A stretch of DNA of 64,000 nucleotides from Orientallactaga sibirica (lineage: Eukaryota; Chordata; Mammalia; Rodentia; Dipodidae): NCBI GenBank assembly GCA_036365145.1, contig JAEOAD010000001.1:104070001-104134000 (forward strand). Direction: 5' to 3'. The notes beneath the pieces were generated by a model, which saw nothing but the letters and a program-made list of their open reading frames with translations, was not told where the DNA came from and ran no database searches. Both the position numbers and the translations under genes were made by a program. This document shows positions 45,033-56,252 of the stretch, one piece after another (within the stretch, counting starts at the first letter, position 1; each line of letters starts with the position of its first letter).

Positions 45033-46337
45033 TCTGACAAAGTATGATAACGGTGCATAATTAGTGCATATTAATAGGGTGGTGCCACAGCTAGCCCCTA
45101 GAGCATCTCTGTGAGACTGCCAAGTGATGAACTTGGGAAGACGAAGTATACCTGTGGGTTCAGAGGGTGAGAGCAGTGAAACCAGAGCCAGCCTTGACTC
45201 AAAGAGAGTGAGTCATTAAGATGACTGCATACACCTTTCCTCTAAACCAGTACTTTAAGTCAGAAATCTCCAGCTCTTTTAGATAAAACACCTTGTCCAT
45301 ACAAGACTTTTACACATCCCCAAATACATATAATTTGATTTATAAGGTATGAAAGGGTTCTGTTTTAGGAATACATTACCATTATGACATGCTCCCAAAA
45401 TTGAAGTAATTAAAGTGAAAATACAATGTTTTAAAATTAATATATATCTAATATATGTATATATAATATATATAAATTAAATAAAACTAATTCTTCAAAA
45501 TCAAATCATACTGTTGGGTATTACTTTCATTCAAAATTAATATCCTTACATAATTCATTATGACTCGTTCATTTATGTTGGGAGATCAGCTTAGGCTGGA
45601 TGAGATATAGTTGGTTTAATATTCATGAATAGAAGTGATTTAAATTTCCTACTGCTCAATGTAACCAGAAAAAATTTTAAAATCTCCTGAACAATTAAAA
45701 GAAGAAGAAGAAGAAGAAGAAGGGGAAGGGGGCAGGCAGCTCATCATAAGAAGCTACAAAGGTAACAGAAAGAAAAGTGTCACCATTTCAACCTTTGTCA
45801 GCCTCTGTCTTTGCAAGCACTGTCCTCCTCTCCCTGCCCTCTACTCAGCAAGGGAGAGGAAGGTACACTTCCTTGCCTGCATTTTGAAGGAAAAGAAAGG
45901 GTAACAAAAGCGAAGTGACTGTCTCCTGCCACACAAGAACCTCTGGGCTACACGTGGGGGTGGGCTCTGACACAAGGAATGTAGCATTGCCCATACAGGA
46001 CTGTCCTGAATGTCACAGAACCTACGTGCACAAGAAAAGATGACAGAAATGGGTCTGTAATGCACAGGAGTCGCTTTTCAAAAGAAATGAATTCTTCACA
46101 ATGTAAGAGAGAGCTTTGTAAGTGGGAATAAAAGCGTGAAATTAAGGAAAGGAACAAAATACAAATGAGTTAGAAAATGCCACCCAGATCCTGGCAGGGA
46201 TTCAATTGTTGCAGGGTCTTTCTGAGGGTGAAGCCCCAGGCCAGATAGCTGAGCACAAGCTGGGGGTGGTCAGTGGTTAGGCCACTGACTCAGCATTCCT
46301 ATTCCTGGAGCTGACTCTGAAAATGCAAGTTCTGCCA
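45033..46337. other. AT-rich then unique-looking stretch, no gene recognised
   Basis: TA-rich run near 45,438-45,480 and a (GAA)n tract at about 45,700-45,722. Minus-strand frames of 69-74 codons near 45,850-46,157 have no recognised family. Confidence 0.4.
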
Positions 46338-46365
46338 AAAAAAAAAAAAAAAAAAAAAAAAAAAG
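46338..46365. repeat. Poly-A tract
   Basis: About 27 A residues with no SINE body directly upstream that I can identify. Confidence 0.9.
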
Positions 46366-46569
46366 ATATATTAGAAAAATAAAGACGTGCACAGAGTCAC
46401 AGTTTCTGGTTTCATAGAAATTCTCTGCTGTAGGACTCACCCACAGAATAAAAGACCTGTGGAAGCCTAGAATTGGAAAAGATCAAATACAGCTGGAATG
46501 TTCAGAGGAGAAAATAACCAGGATTATAAAAGGGAGGGGTATTATGCATGGGAGACATCTTATGCATGT

Positions 46570-46570
46570 T

Positions 46571-46616
<46 letters not shown>

Positions 46617-46902
46617 CACACAAGTGCACATGTGTGTACACGCAAGTGGAGGCCAGAGGACAGTCTCGGTGTCATTCCTCAAGCATCATCCATCCTTTAT
46701 TTTTTTTTGTTTTTTTGAGATAGGATCTGTTATTGACTTGGAGCTTGCCAACTGGGCTACAATAGCTGACCAACACATCCTAGGGATCTGCCTGACTCTG
46801 CCACCATGCTGGAATTTTTATGTGGGCATTTGGGATTGAACTCAGGTCCTCATGCTTGCAAGAAAAGCACTTTACCAACTTAGCTGTCTTTCTAGCCCCA
46901 CA
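46570..46902 (-). mobile_element. B4 SINE
   Basis: (GT)n tract at 46,576-46,610 then a CACA/TGTG stretch, aagtggaggccagaggacag, tttgagataggatctgttat, caggtcctcatgcttgcaag and a degraded ID head. Confidence 0.85.
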
Positions 46903-47026
46903 TGGGAAACTTTAACATGTTTAGCAGATGGTCTTAAGAGTAGAAGGGCTCCAATGTCCCACCAAAATTTGAATTTCAGATAGAACAGCATATGCTGAAA
47001 AACAAATTTAAAAAACCTCTAAGTCA

Positions 47027-47286
47027 GGGCTGGAGAGATGGCTTAGTAGTTAAGTGCTCGCCTGTGAAGCCTAAGGATGCTGGTTCAAGACTAGATTCTC
47101 CAGTACCACTACCCATGTAAGCCAGATGCACAAGGTGGCACATGCATCTGGAGTTCATTTGCAGTGGCTGGAGGTCCTGGTGTGCCCATGCTCTCTCTCT
47201 CTCTTTCTCTCTCTCTGTCGGTCTCTTCGTCTGTCACTCTCAAATAAATGAATAAATAAATAAATAGTCTTTAAAAAAAAAAAACT
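47027..47286 (+). mobile_element. B2-like SINE, short form
   Basis: Head agggctggagagatggctta to AATAAATAAATAAA tail, flanked by a short taagtca duplication. A (CA)n tract follows at 47,336-47,364. Confidence 0.93.
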
Positions 47287-47333
47287 GTAAGTCAACCTTT
47301 TCCTTGAACAACCAGAAGGAAATGGAGAAAGAG

Positions 47334-47366
<33 letters not shown>

Positions 47367-47585
47367 ATGCTTGGTCAGGTGAAAAGATCCTCTTGTCATG
47401 ATTTGGGTCCAGAATTAAGTTAAAGAATCAGAACTTCAAAGTCCACACACTCACTGTATTGCAAAGATTAGTGTCCCAATAGATGACTTTTGTGTTTAAT
47501 CAGAGCAAGCACCACAGTGAAGTCCCTTTAAATTCACCCAAGCAGGCCAGAAGTACAAGATGAGACCAAAATTCAGAATCAAATT

Positions 47586-47985
47586 GCAGGCTGGGGAGAT
47601 GGCTCAGCAGGTAAGAGCACTTGTACAAACCCGAGGGCCTGAGAGGGCAGGACTTTGCTTTCTATTACCTACATAAGAGCCATCTGCAACCTCTGTCCTA
47701 TAGGGGATGGAGACAGTAGAATCACTGGGTTTGTGGAAAAGCCAATCTGATTAAAAAAAAAAAATGGCAGCTCCTGGTTTAGTGAGAGAAAATCTCGAGT
47801 AAATAATGAAAAAGAGCAACAGAAGAAGACACCAGAGAAGAAGACTCCAGCCTCTGCATGTGTGGGCATGGAGCACACACATCTGCACACATGTGCGCAT
47901 AGATATACACCACACCATACCACACCTGTACACGAACACACGCACAAAAGACAAAAACACAATGAAATTGCTCTTCACAATAAAG
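47586..47985 (+). mobile_element. B4 SINE, diverged
   Basis: ID-type head caggctggggagatggctca, a B1-type middle, the agaaaatctcgagtaaataa block, and a CACA/CATG-rich tail. Confidence 0.7.
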
Positions 47986-48057
47986 TAAGTCTTCTTTGGG
48001 GGAGAGTAAAGCCTGAGGATCCCACATATTAAAAATGAGAAACATAAAGATAATTCT

Positions 48058-48240
48058 AGAGCAGTGGTCCTTGGTCTGGGACAATGTTCTCTGGGGGACA
48101 TTTGACAAGATCCGGAGAACAGTTTGACGGTCGTAACTGGGGAAGGTGTGCTCCTGGCATCTGGTGGACAGAGGCCAGGATCCTGTCAGTCATCCTTCAG
48201 ATTACAGGGGAGCCCCACGTCAAAGAACGACCATTCGTAA
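48058..48240 (+). mobile_element. MER5A (hAT-Charlie)
   Basis: Landmarks in order: gcagtggtccttggtctggg, gggggacatttgacaagatc, ctcctggcatctggtggaca, gaggccaggatcctgtcagt and ggggagccccacgtcaaaga. This is the MER5A consensus order. Confidence 0.88.
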
Positions 48241-48371
48241 AAGGCAAGTCATGAAAAAAATTGATAAATCCTCCTCTGGAGAGGATACAAAAAGTAACTT
48301 GTCAACACCTGAGAAAGTCGGAGATTAGCATGGAGAAGTTCCCAGTGAGCAAGCATGAAGCAGGTGTATTA

Positions 48372-48728
48372 TATATTAGTTACTTTGTTGTTGCCGTGAC
48401 CAAATACCAAACAAGACTCAGCCTACCGAAGGAAGGTTTTATTTCAGCTTACAGTGCCGGGGATACACTGAATCATGGCAGAGAATACATGGCGGCAGGA
48501 ACCGGACTGGCTGGTCACATTGCATCCATAGTCAGGAAGCAGAGATTAAACAGGAAGTGGGACTAGACTATAAAACCTGAAGGCTTGCCCCCACTGACCA
48601 CTTCCTCCAGGGAGACTTCACCTCCTAAAGATTTCACAACTTTTCCAAATAGCACCAAACAGCTGGGAACCAAGTGTTCAAACCATGAGCCCATGGGAGA
48701 CGCTTCACATTCAAACCCCAATACCATG
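48372..48728. mobile_element. LTR-like dispersed repeat
   Basis: ttagttactttgttgttgcc start, gaaggttttatttcagctta, gctggtcacattgcatccat, and a cacattcaaacccca end. The best preserved of the four copies in this group. Confidence 0.6.
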
Positions 48729-49384
48729 AAAAAAGAACACTGTTTCCTGTGAAGTTTAAATAATTGAATGTGGTTAAAGTGCTAAGCTCTTTCCTTCAGT
48801 TTTCCCCAAGTGAGGTCTATCATACCAGCCTTGGGCTACGGAAGCTTTGGAGGAAGCAGAGAAATGATGACAATATGAAATGGCTGAGACCAGTGTGTTA
48901 TTACAGCGGAAACACAGAGGTCAAGAGCAGAGAAGGCTGGCCTGTCCTCACCACAGAACTCTTCTAAAGCCCAGGGAAGGAAAAGCTCTCTGAGTACATG
49001 GCAAGAAGGCCTGGGGTGATGGTGGCACTGGAGAGGATGCCCAGACTCTCCATGCTCACTTGATACATGGTGATTAAATAAAAAAGGAGGGTTGAGTTCA
49101 TTCCCAAGGTTCGCCAGAGTTCAGGCTATGGGTCCCAGGTGAGCTTCTGTTCTAGTACCCTGTATATTATGAAACCTTACACACACACATACATCTGAAT
49201 GTGGGGCTTTTCAATATGGTATGCAGTCATGGTCCTTTGTTTATTTCTGCTATTTTCTCATGTCATTTTTGCATGCTTAATAAAAACAAAACCGAAATCA
49301 ACCAAAGACGTGGAAATCCCAACTAGAGGATCTGATGGCTCTCCTTCTCAAACCCCATAATCTCTGAGCCTAAGTTTTCAAGCA
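48729..49384. other. No gene recognised
   Basis: A 67-codon frame at 48,764 shows no family motif; no repeat named. Confidence 0.35.
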
Positions 49385-49640
49385 ATGATAAGACTGCTTA
49401 CAATGCAATTGTCCAGACAGAAACTGGACTTGATATCCATGACCTTGCAGTGCCTCATACTACCTTCACAAGACCCTCATAATAGCAGGAAAAGAGGATG
49501 ACATCAAAATAAGAGAGGCTAATGGAGAGAGGGAGGGGATGTGATGGAGAGTGGATTTGTGAAGGGGAAAGTGGGGAGGGGAGGGAATTATCATGGTTTA
49601 TTGTCTGTAAGTATGGAAGTTGTCAATAAAAAAAAAAAAT
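49385..49640 (+). mobile_element. 5'-truncated L1 (3' UTR)
   Basis: gaaactggacttgatatcca, ccttgcagtgcctcatacta, a GA/G-rich polypurine block, gtcaataaaaaaaa tail. Same 3' end as the 34.4-kb copy, shorter. Confidence 0.9.
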
Positions 49641-49654
49641 GCCAAAAACAAAAG

Positions 49655-49855
49655 AGGGCTAGAAATATGGCTTAGTGGTTAAGGCATTTGCCTGTAAAGC
49701 CAAAGGACCCAGGTCGATTCCCCAGGACCCACATAAGTTAGATGCTCAAAGTGGCACATGCATCTGGAATATGTTTGCAGTGGCTAAAGGTTCTGGCGTG
49801 CCCATTCTCTCCCTCCCTCCCCTCTCAATGAAATAAAATATTTTTTTCAAAAAGA
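49655..49855 (+). mobile_element. B2-like SINE, short form
   Basis: gggctagaaatatggcttag head, caggtcgattccccaggacc B box, body and AATAAAAT tail. Confidence 0.9.
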
Positions 49856-49869
49856 AAAATATCCAAAGA

Positions 49870-50614
49870 CCTGACAAGGTTAGCGTGATGGTTGTTTGTT
49901 GTTAATGCGAATAGATCAGGGATGGAGTGAGAGAAGAGCCATTTGACCGGGTCTTTGAGGGTGTTTCCAGGCAAGACTGAGGGAGGAAGCCCTTCCCTGG
50001 AATGGGTGACTCTTCTGCTGGGGGACTTCATTACAAAAGGGCAGCTCGGGAAAGCTGGGGTCTTCCTTCTTTTGTCAGGCTGCCCTGCTGCTCACTGTGC
50101 TTGCCGGCACATGCTCTCTGCCCGACTCCCCTTGTTGCTCCCTTCAGCTATTCGTTTACTCTCTTGGACTTAGCCACTGCCTGGTCCTTCTACTTCCTTG
50201 CATTTTTATTTTTGTTTACTTATTTACTTATTTGACAGCAACAGAGAGAAAGAAGCAGATAGAGAGAGAGAGAATGAGCATGGCCAGGGCCTCCAGCCAC
50301 TGCAAATGAACTCCAAAGGCATGTGCCCCCTTGTGCATCTGGCTTACATGGGTCCTGGGGAATCAAGCCTTGACCTGGGGTCCTTAGGCTTCACAGGCAA
50401 GCGGTTAACCACTAAGCCATCTCTCCAGCCCACTGACTTTTTTCTTTCATTTTTTGTTTATTTATTTATTTAAGGTTCTTCTACCTCCCACTTGGGTCCA
50501 GACTCATGGACTGAATGGCTATGGGGTCCCATTACCTATATCTAATCTTGTGGACTGAGCAGCTGCCCCATTCTTCAATTTTCCCACCTGTGGAGCTGTG
50601 GTTGCACTTCCCAG

Positions 50615-50661
<47 letters not shown>

Positions 50662-50715
50662 TGATTTAATAACCTCTCCCTTTCTGTTCTGTTTCTCTAG
50701 AGAACCCTGACCAAT
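49870..50715 (+). mobile_element. Old LTR-type repeat split by a SINE
   Basis: gggtctttgagggtgtttcc, tcccacttgggtccagactc, and the end tctagagaaccctgaccaat match an ancient ERVL-type LTR layout. A (TG)n tract lies at about 50,618-50,658. Confidence 0.5.
50205..50432 (-). mobile_element. B2-like SINE, short form
   Basis: TTTACTTA-rich tail, GA tract, antisense body, head ccactaagccatctctccag. Confidence 0.92.
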
Positions 50716-51117
50716 ACAGCTGAATTTTTACCTGAGCCTGTGGCAGACAGGATTAGAATATGACCCCATCTTTGATGTTACAGGAAACATCCTACTGCAG
50801 AGAAATGCCTTTCTTCCCCTATGATTCGAAGAAGAGTCATGAAGGACCCCAAGGACTCATTTCCCCATGACAAGGCTAGGCAGTGACCCCCCACGTTTCT
50901 AATCTTCACCTACCAGTGATTAGCTGACCCTGCTGATCCATAAGAGATCATCATAATTTGTTTATGTTTCTTTCTAATGCCTCTAAGTCCTGGGCCTTTA
51001 GCTCAGTCACATAATGGTCCTGAGAATTGGCATCCTGTGAAGGATTCCTGATCTAAGGTCTGATTGCTCCGAGTGTTTACCTACTTCCCCATATCTGTGT
51101 GGTTCCAATGGAAATGT

Positions 51118-51151
51118 TTCCCATAGGCTCATTTGTTTGAACGCTTACCCC

Positions 51152-51184
<33 letters not shown>

Positions 51185-51740
51185 CTTAGTGGTGCTGTTT
51201 TGGAAGCCTGAAGACTTTAGGAGGTAGAACCTCCCTACAGGAAGTAGGTGGGGGAGGGTTGTCCTTGAGGTTTTTTTTTAATTTTTAATTTTAATTTTTA
51301 TTTTTGGAGAGAGACAGACAGAGAGAGAGAGAGAGGCAGAGGGAGACAGATAGAGAATGGGCGCGCCAGCAGTCTCTCAGCTGCTGTGAACGAAATCCAG
51401 ATGTGTGCGCCCCCTTGTGGGCAAGTGTGGCATTGCGCCCTTGCATCACTTTGTATCTGGCTAAACATGGGACCTGGAGATTGGAACCGGGTTCTTAGGC
51501 TTAGCAGGCAGGCACCTTAACCGCTAAACTATCTCTCCAGCCCTCCTTGAGGTTTTTTAGGCCACTTCCTGTCTACTCTCTGCTTCCTAAGATGAAATGT
51601 GACTAGCTGCCTCATTGTCTGGCAGAGTCATGTTTCCCCACCAGGAGTGTGTGTGTGTGGGGGGGGTCAGGGAATGCATATGAGTTTTCTAGACTCATTT
51701 ATTCTTCTTTGAAATAAACCCTCTTAACCTCGAGATGTTT
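51118..51740 (+). mobile_element. ORR1-like MaLR LTR split by a SINE
   Basis: ccataggctcatttgtttga, a (CA)n tract (51,152-51,182), ggtgctgttttggaagcctg, then the SINE, then ccacttcctgtctactctct and gaaataaaccctcttaac. Confidence 0.75.
51278..51541 (-). mobile_element. B2-like SINE, long form, single B box
   Basis: Antisense copy ending ctaaactatctctccagccc, with target-site duplication tccttgaggtttttt at 51,262 and 51,543. It inserted into an ORR1-like LTR. Confidence 0.95.
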
Positions 51741-51899
51741 GCAGCACCTGCAGTCAGAGTGTTACCCCCGTTACTATATAGCAGCACTTTTTAACTTTGC
51801 AACCATCATCTGGTCTAGAGTTCTCCTTATCAAGTTGAGATTAGGGTTTTATTTGATAGGCCCTGGGACAATGTGGTCCCCTGAACTTGCTCTGGCTTG

Positions 51900-51934
<35 letters not shown>

Positions 51935-52440
51935 TCTTTTTCCAACCTTTCCCTCTCCCATGAGTCATCCATACCCCTCCAATCTAGCCATATATACCAT
52001 CTTGTCTTTTCTCCAAGCCCACCCATGTTTCCAGTCCAGGGTCTTTGCCTCATGGTTCCCTCTCTCTGGAGCTTCTATGATCTGAGGATTACATGGCCCC
52101 TCAGAATTTCAGGCCAGCATTTGCTCAAATGGTGGCCAACAAGAGACTGTCCCTGCTATCTCACTGTCAGACCGCAAGCCAATCTTTCTTCTCAGCTTGT
52201 CCCTATCTGCTGTATTAACTTTCTTCATTGTACTTATCACACTACCAGACATGGACTTGTTTACTATCCCAGCATTGCGGCTGTAGCTCACGCAGCCAGC
52301 AACTCTGCCTTTATCATTGTGTGCTTGCTCCTAGCACCTAGAAGATTGCCTAAGAAGAAACAAAGTAAGCTTTCAAATATACCTGGCTAAAACTGTGATA
52401 TTGCAATAAAGTGATAGTACTAAATAAAATAAAATTAAAA
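51935..52440 (+). mobile_element. LINE-2 (L2) 3' region
   Basis: cagggtctttgcctcatggt, tctctggagcttctatgatc, cattgtacttatcacactac and ctcctagcacctagaagatt follow the order of the L2 3' end. The 167-codon plus frame here is a chance frame in the L2. Confidence 0.75.
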
Positions 52441-52617
52441 GTGGTAGCTATGGTTTTTGAATGATTTCTGGGGATCAGCGCTGTGATTTCCAACTTGCCA
52501 AGGTGGAATGATCATCTCCCTTAATCGATGAGGACATGGAGTTGTAAAGAGACATTAAAATGACCCAAACTGATAAGTAGTATGCTTCAGCTAGAGTCAA
52601 ATTGACTCAGATTCTGT

Positions 52618-52778
52618 GGGGCATGGTGGCACACACCTTTAATCACAGCACTCAGGAGGCAGAAGTAGAAAGATTGCCATGAGTTCGAGGCCACCCTGAG
52701 ACTACATAGTGAATTCCAGGTCAGCCTGAGCTAGAGTGACACCCTACTCAAAAAAACCAAAAAAAAAAAAAAAAAATT
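52618..52778 (+). mobile_element. B1 SINE
   Basis: ggcatggtggcacacacctt, gagttcgaggccaccctgag, ccaggtcagcctgagctaga, then an A18-type tail. Confidence 0.93.
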
Positions 52779-53319
52779 AACTGAGATCCTTTGTCTTTGC
52801 TGTGCCATACATAGCAGGCTTCCTTCTAAACCCTTATAACTGCCGCAACAAAACCGCTGGCAAAAAAAAAAGCAGAGATGAGTCGCAGAGCGCTGCATCC
52901 CTTTGGCATACTTGAAACTGGGAAGAATTGCGAGCAATTGTGCTGGCCGTGGCATTTGAAAGCCCCCTAGAAGAATGAGTAGAATTTGCATTTAGATGAG
53001 CAGGGGAAGAAAGGCCCTGGAGTCCTACTGGGGAGTTACACAAGCCACAAAGCTCCTTGGCCATTGCATTTCATTGTACCTGACCCCATGTATACCCTGT
53101 CTCCAGGAGGTATACCCACCAGACTCACTACTTCAAAGTCACAAAAATGACTGAGCTGGAAATCAAATGCATGCTTTATTTCTTTTTCTCAAAAGAAGTC
53201 CTAAATATTCAAGGCAAAAAATAGCAGGCATGAAATAGTGTTGCCACTTTCGTGTGCATAGATGATCTGTTATATAGATCTATACATTTTTTAAATGGAA
53301 AATATTTAAATGTAACCAT
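52779..53319. other. No gene recognised
   Basis: Minus-strand frames of 76-86 codons overlap the B1 tail and show no family motif. Confidence 0.35.
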
Positions 53320-53425
53320 GGCTGAGTGTGGTGGTACACAGCTGTAATACAGGCACACAGGAGGATTTTGAGCCTGAGGCTAGCTTGAGCTACATAGCAA
53401 AACCCTCATAAACAAACAAATATAA
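53320..53425 (+). mobile_element. B1-family SINE, short and diverged
   Basis: tggctgagtgtggtggtaca, ggctagcttgagctacatag and an AAACAAACAAA tail. Confidence 0.7.
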
Positions 53426-53439
53426 TCATGACTTAGCTT

Positions 53440-53632
53440 TTATTAATATGCCAGGAACTATTTTGGCATATTGCCCATGCCAGTGCCTCTAGTTCTTACC
53501 AAAAAATTTGGAGAAAGGATTACGCCAATGTTACCAAAAGAGGACTGAAGTTCAAAGAAGTGCAAAGTCATTCACTTGGAAAAATCAGGATGCAAACTCA
53601 TCCATCTGACTCTAACACCATTACCTTTGTTG
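53440..53632 (-). mobile_element. MIR SINE
   Basis: Antisense order: atgccaggaactattttggc, caaagaggactgaagttca-type core, aaagtcattcacttggaaa, gactctaacaccattacc. Confidence 0.65.
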
Positions 53633-54173
53633 GCTGTGCTTTCCTTTCTAAGACAGGAACTTTTTACCCACCAACTGTTTTGCCAGTTTGAGTTACCATA
53701 TATAAATGACTTCATCCAACAGGACACGGTCTCTTTGATAAAACACAGTCCAAAACTAAAACTGGTACATAAAGTTATAAACATCACTGGTGCACTGCCC
53801 TCTGACTGGATCTGAGACCTGCTCCATGGAAGAGAATACATGCCTGGTGTTGAAAACATACCCCAAAACCTACAATTGCAAAGGTCATAGGCCTTAAAGG
53901 GTAAGTCACTACTGTTGACAAGCTAAATGGATATTTTGTGCCCATCACATTGCCCTTACTATGTTATCCCCATAGATTAGTGACAATCACACCTTTGGTC
54001 AGAGAAGCGACTTTTTGTACACTGTGGTGACTGCTAGGGAGATTACAATGTTGCTGAAGTACTGAGAATAAGTGAAGGTTGAGTGCTCAGCACTAATTGA
54101 GTCATCTATAACAATCCCTTGAAGGCTAGGGGAACACTGTGGAAGAGCAGCCAGCAAGAATGGAAGAGCCAAC
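53633..54173. other. No gene recognised
   Basis: A 79-codon plus frame ends here without any recognised motif; no repeat named. Confidence 0.35.
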
Positions 54174-54302
54174 CCGGGCATGGTGGCGCTTGCCTTTAAT
54201 GGCAGTACTCTGGAGGCAGAGGTAGGAGGATTGCTGTGAATTTGAGGCCAGCCTGAGACTACATAGTGAGACCCAACCTCAAAGAAAAAAAAAAAAAAAA
54301 TG
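54174..54302 (+). mobile_element. B1 SINE
   Basis: cccgggcatggtggcgcttg to ctacatagtgagacccaacc, A-rich tail. Confidence 0.92.
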
Positions 54303-54629
54303 AAAAAGCCAGAGGATGGGGTGGAAGCAATTTGGAACACTATCTTCTGAATACAAAGTGACCTCATAGTGACTTTTGCTAATTCCACAAAACCCCTCCA
54401 AAATGGGCTCATCACCATCAACGTACATGACAGAAGAGGGTGAAGAAAAGTCAGAAAAATGGAGGAGAGTGTAGTTGGAAAGGAGTTCAGTGAAGCAGGA
54501 TGGGTGAGGTGAGTAATAAAAGAAGGTATATGGAGGGCATTATGCTTAAATTACATTATCTTCACGGACGAAAATTGTCAATTCAATAAATTACAAGTGT
54601 GTTCATGGATGATCAAAATAGGGAAACAG

Positions 54630-54840
54630 GGTTGGAGTGATGGCTTGGTGGTTAAGGTGCATGTCTGCAAAGCCAAAGGACTTAGGTTTGATTCCCCAGT
54701 ATTCACGTAATCCAGATGCACAAGGTGGCACATGCATTTGAAGTTTGTTTGCAGTGGCTGGAGGCCCTGGTGTGCCCATTCTTTCTCTCTCTGCCTCTCC
54801 CCCCTCTCAAAATAGAATAAAAATAAATATTTTTAAAAAT
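54630..54840 (+). mobile_element. B2-like SINE, short form
   Basis: gggttggagtgatggcttgg head, ggtttgattccccagtattc B box, body, CT tract, AATAAAAATAAAT tail. Confidence 0.92.
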
Positions 54841-55463
54841 ATGGAAACAAACTTAGCAACCAGATAAATGAAAAACAACCATTTTCTTCTTAAAGAGACT
54901 ATTTTACAAAAGATTCAAGTCAGAATATCCGTGTGCTTCATTTTTTAACTAATAATTTATCAGTATCCTGGGGACATGATAATCAATTAGCTTTCAACCT
55001 TGTTCTGGTAAAATCTGCCAATTTCTAATCTTGGGCAAAGGAAATCCTCAGATCTTGGGGACCTGAACCCTCATCACAGATCACTATCTGCAGCCTTGGT
55101 GGCAGCTGCTGTTGGCTTTGACTCTGCAGAGCGACATAGCTTCTTCTAGGCACTGGGTTCTGTTTTCTGCCTCTCATTCTGTGTGCCGATTTCTTTTTGT
55201 TCTTGCTTTTCAAAAACATTGGTTTGTGTGTGGAGTGGGGAGCTAGGACTGCTGTGCCTTCTCTGTTCTTACTCCACCAGACTTATGCCAAACGCCTTCT
55301 CTCCACTTGTGGGGAAGCAGGACAATGTCTCCTGAAATTAGATTCTGGAAGAGTTTCCTAATTTCCTATAGTCTAATTTCCTTTGTTTAATCAATTTTCA
55401 AGGAGCAAATTACCTTTCACAAATATATAACAAATTATCTCCAAAAGTAGTAAGTTAAAAATG
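54841..55463. other. No gene recognised
   Basis: No supported ORF or repeat family. Confidence 0.35.
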
Positions 55464-55645
55464 CTAATATTTATTATTCATGCAGTCTCTGAGGGTCAGG
55501 AATACAGGAGATGTTGAGCTAATTGGTTCTGACATAAGGGCTCTCACAAGGCTACAGGATGCTATTGGTGGGCCTCGGGTCATTTCAAGGCTTGATCGGA
55601 GCCAAAGCATCTACTTCTGGGCTCACTCACATAGTTTTGGCAGGA
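55464..55645 (+). mobile_element. Possible old ERVL/MaLR LTR fragment
   Basis: gcagtctctgagggtcagga, ggctctcacaaggctacagg, tttcaaggcttgatcggag and tctgggctcactcacatag follow a common ancient LTR order. Confidence 0.5.
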
Positions 55646-55686
55646 CCCATCTGTGTTTCAGAGGAAGAAAAAAAGAGACACACATT

Positions 55687-55690
<4 letters not shown>

Positions 55691-55748
<58 letters not shown>
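55691..55748. repeat. (CA)n microsatellite
   Basis: About 28 CA units, the longest dinucleotide run in the window. Confidence 0.98.
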
Positions 55749-55750
<2 letters not shown>

Positions 55751-55974
55751 CAATTAAAAATAAAACAAGTTTTAGAAACAGAAAAAAAGATACCTTACAG
55801 CAACAAAAAAAGCAAACAAATAACAAAAACTTCATGGTTTAAAAACAGATCTTGTGTGTCCATTGTGGACTGGCTGCATTTTGCTCATCATTGCTGTCAT
55901 TCTCACTAGATAATCAGTGCTAAAGTATTACCCTCAGACTGGAATATTCCCAGGTGCCATACTGAAGGTGAAGC

Positions 55975-56175
55975 AAGACATGATTACTTTTGGTTTGAAA
56001 TCTATTTTGTCAAATAATCTCAACTTGTTTTTTTATTTCCACTTGGAATACATCAACCTTTCACCCTGAGGAGTGCTTTACTGATAATGAGAACCCATGT
56101 CTTTTGATGGGTGAGTTAAGACCATGACTATTTAAGGTTATTAGTGTGAGGTTTGATTTACTCTCTGCCATGATG
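55975..56175 (-). pseudogene. L1 ORF2 start, deleted
   Basis: Begins with LTLITLNSHGLNSPIKRHG (ORF2 endonuclease start) at about 56,170-56,095. Sequence then breaks off and resumes with a DKIDFKP-like piece before all similarity ends near 55,975. Most of ORF2 is missing. Confidence 0.75.
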
Positions 56176-56252
56176 AGGTGTTTTGTGGGGTGTCGTGACT
56201 TCATGTGTTTTGTACTATTCTGAGCCTGGTCTGTTTTGGTTATTGTGATCAT

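Noticed and set aside
51887..52390. 167-codon plus-strand frame
   Set aside because: It covers a CT microsatellite and an L2 3' end, with no conserved protein signal.
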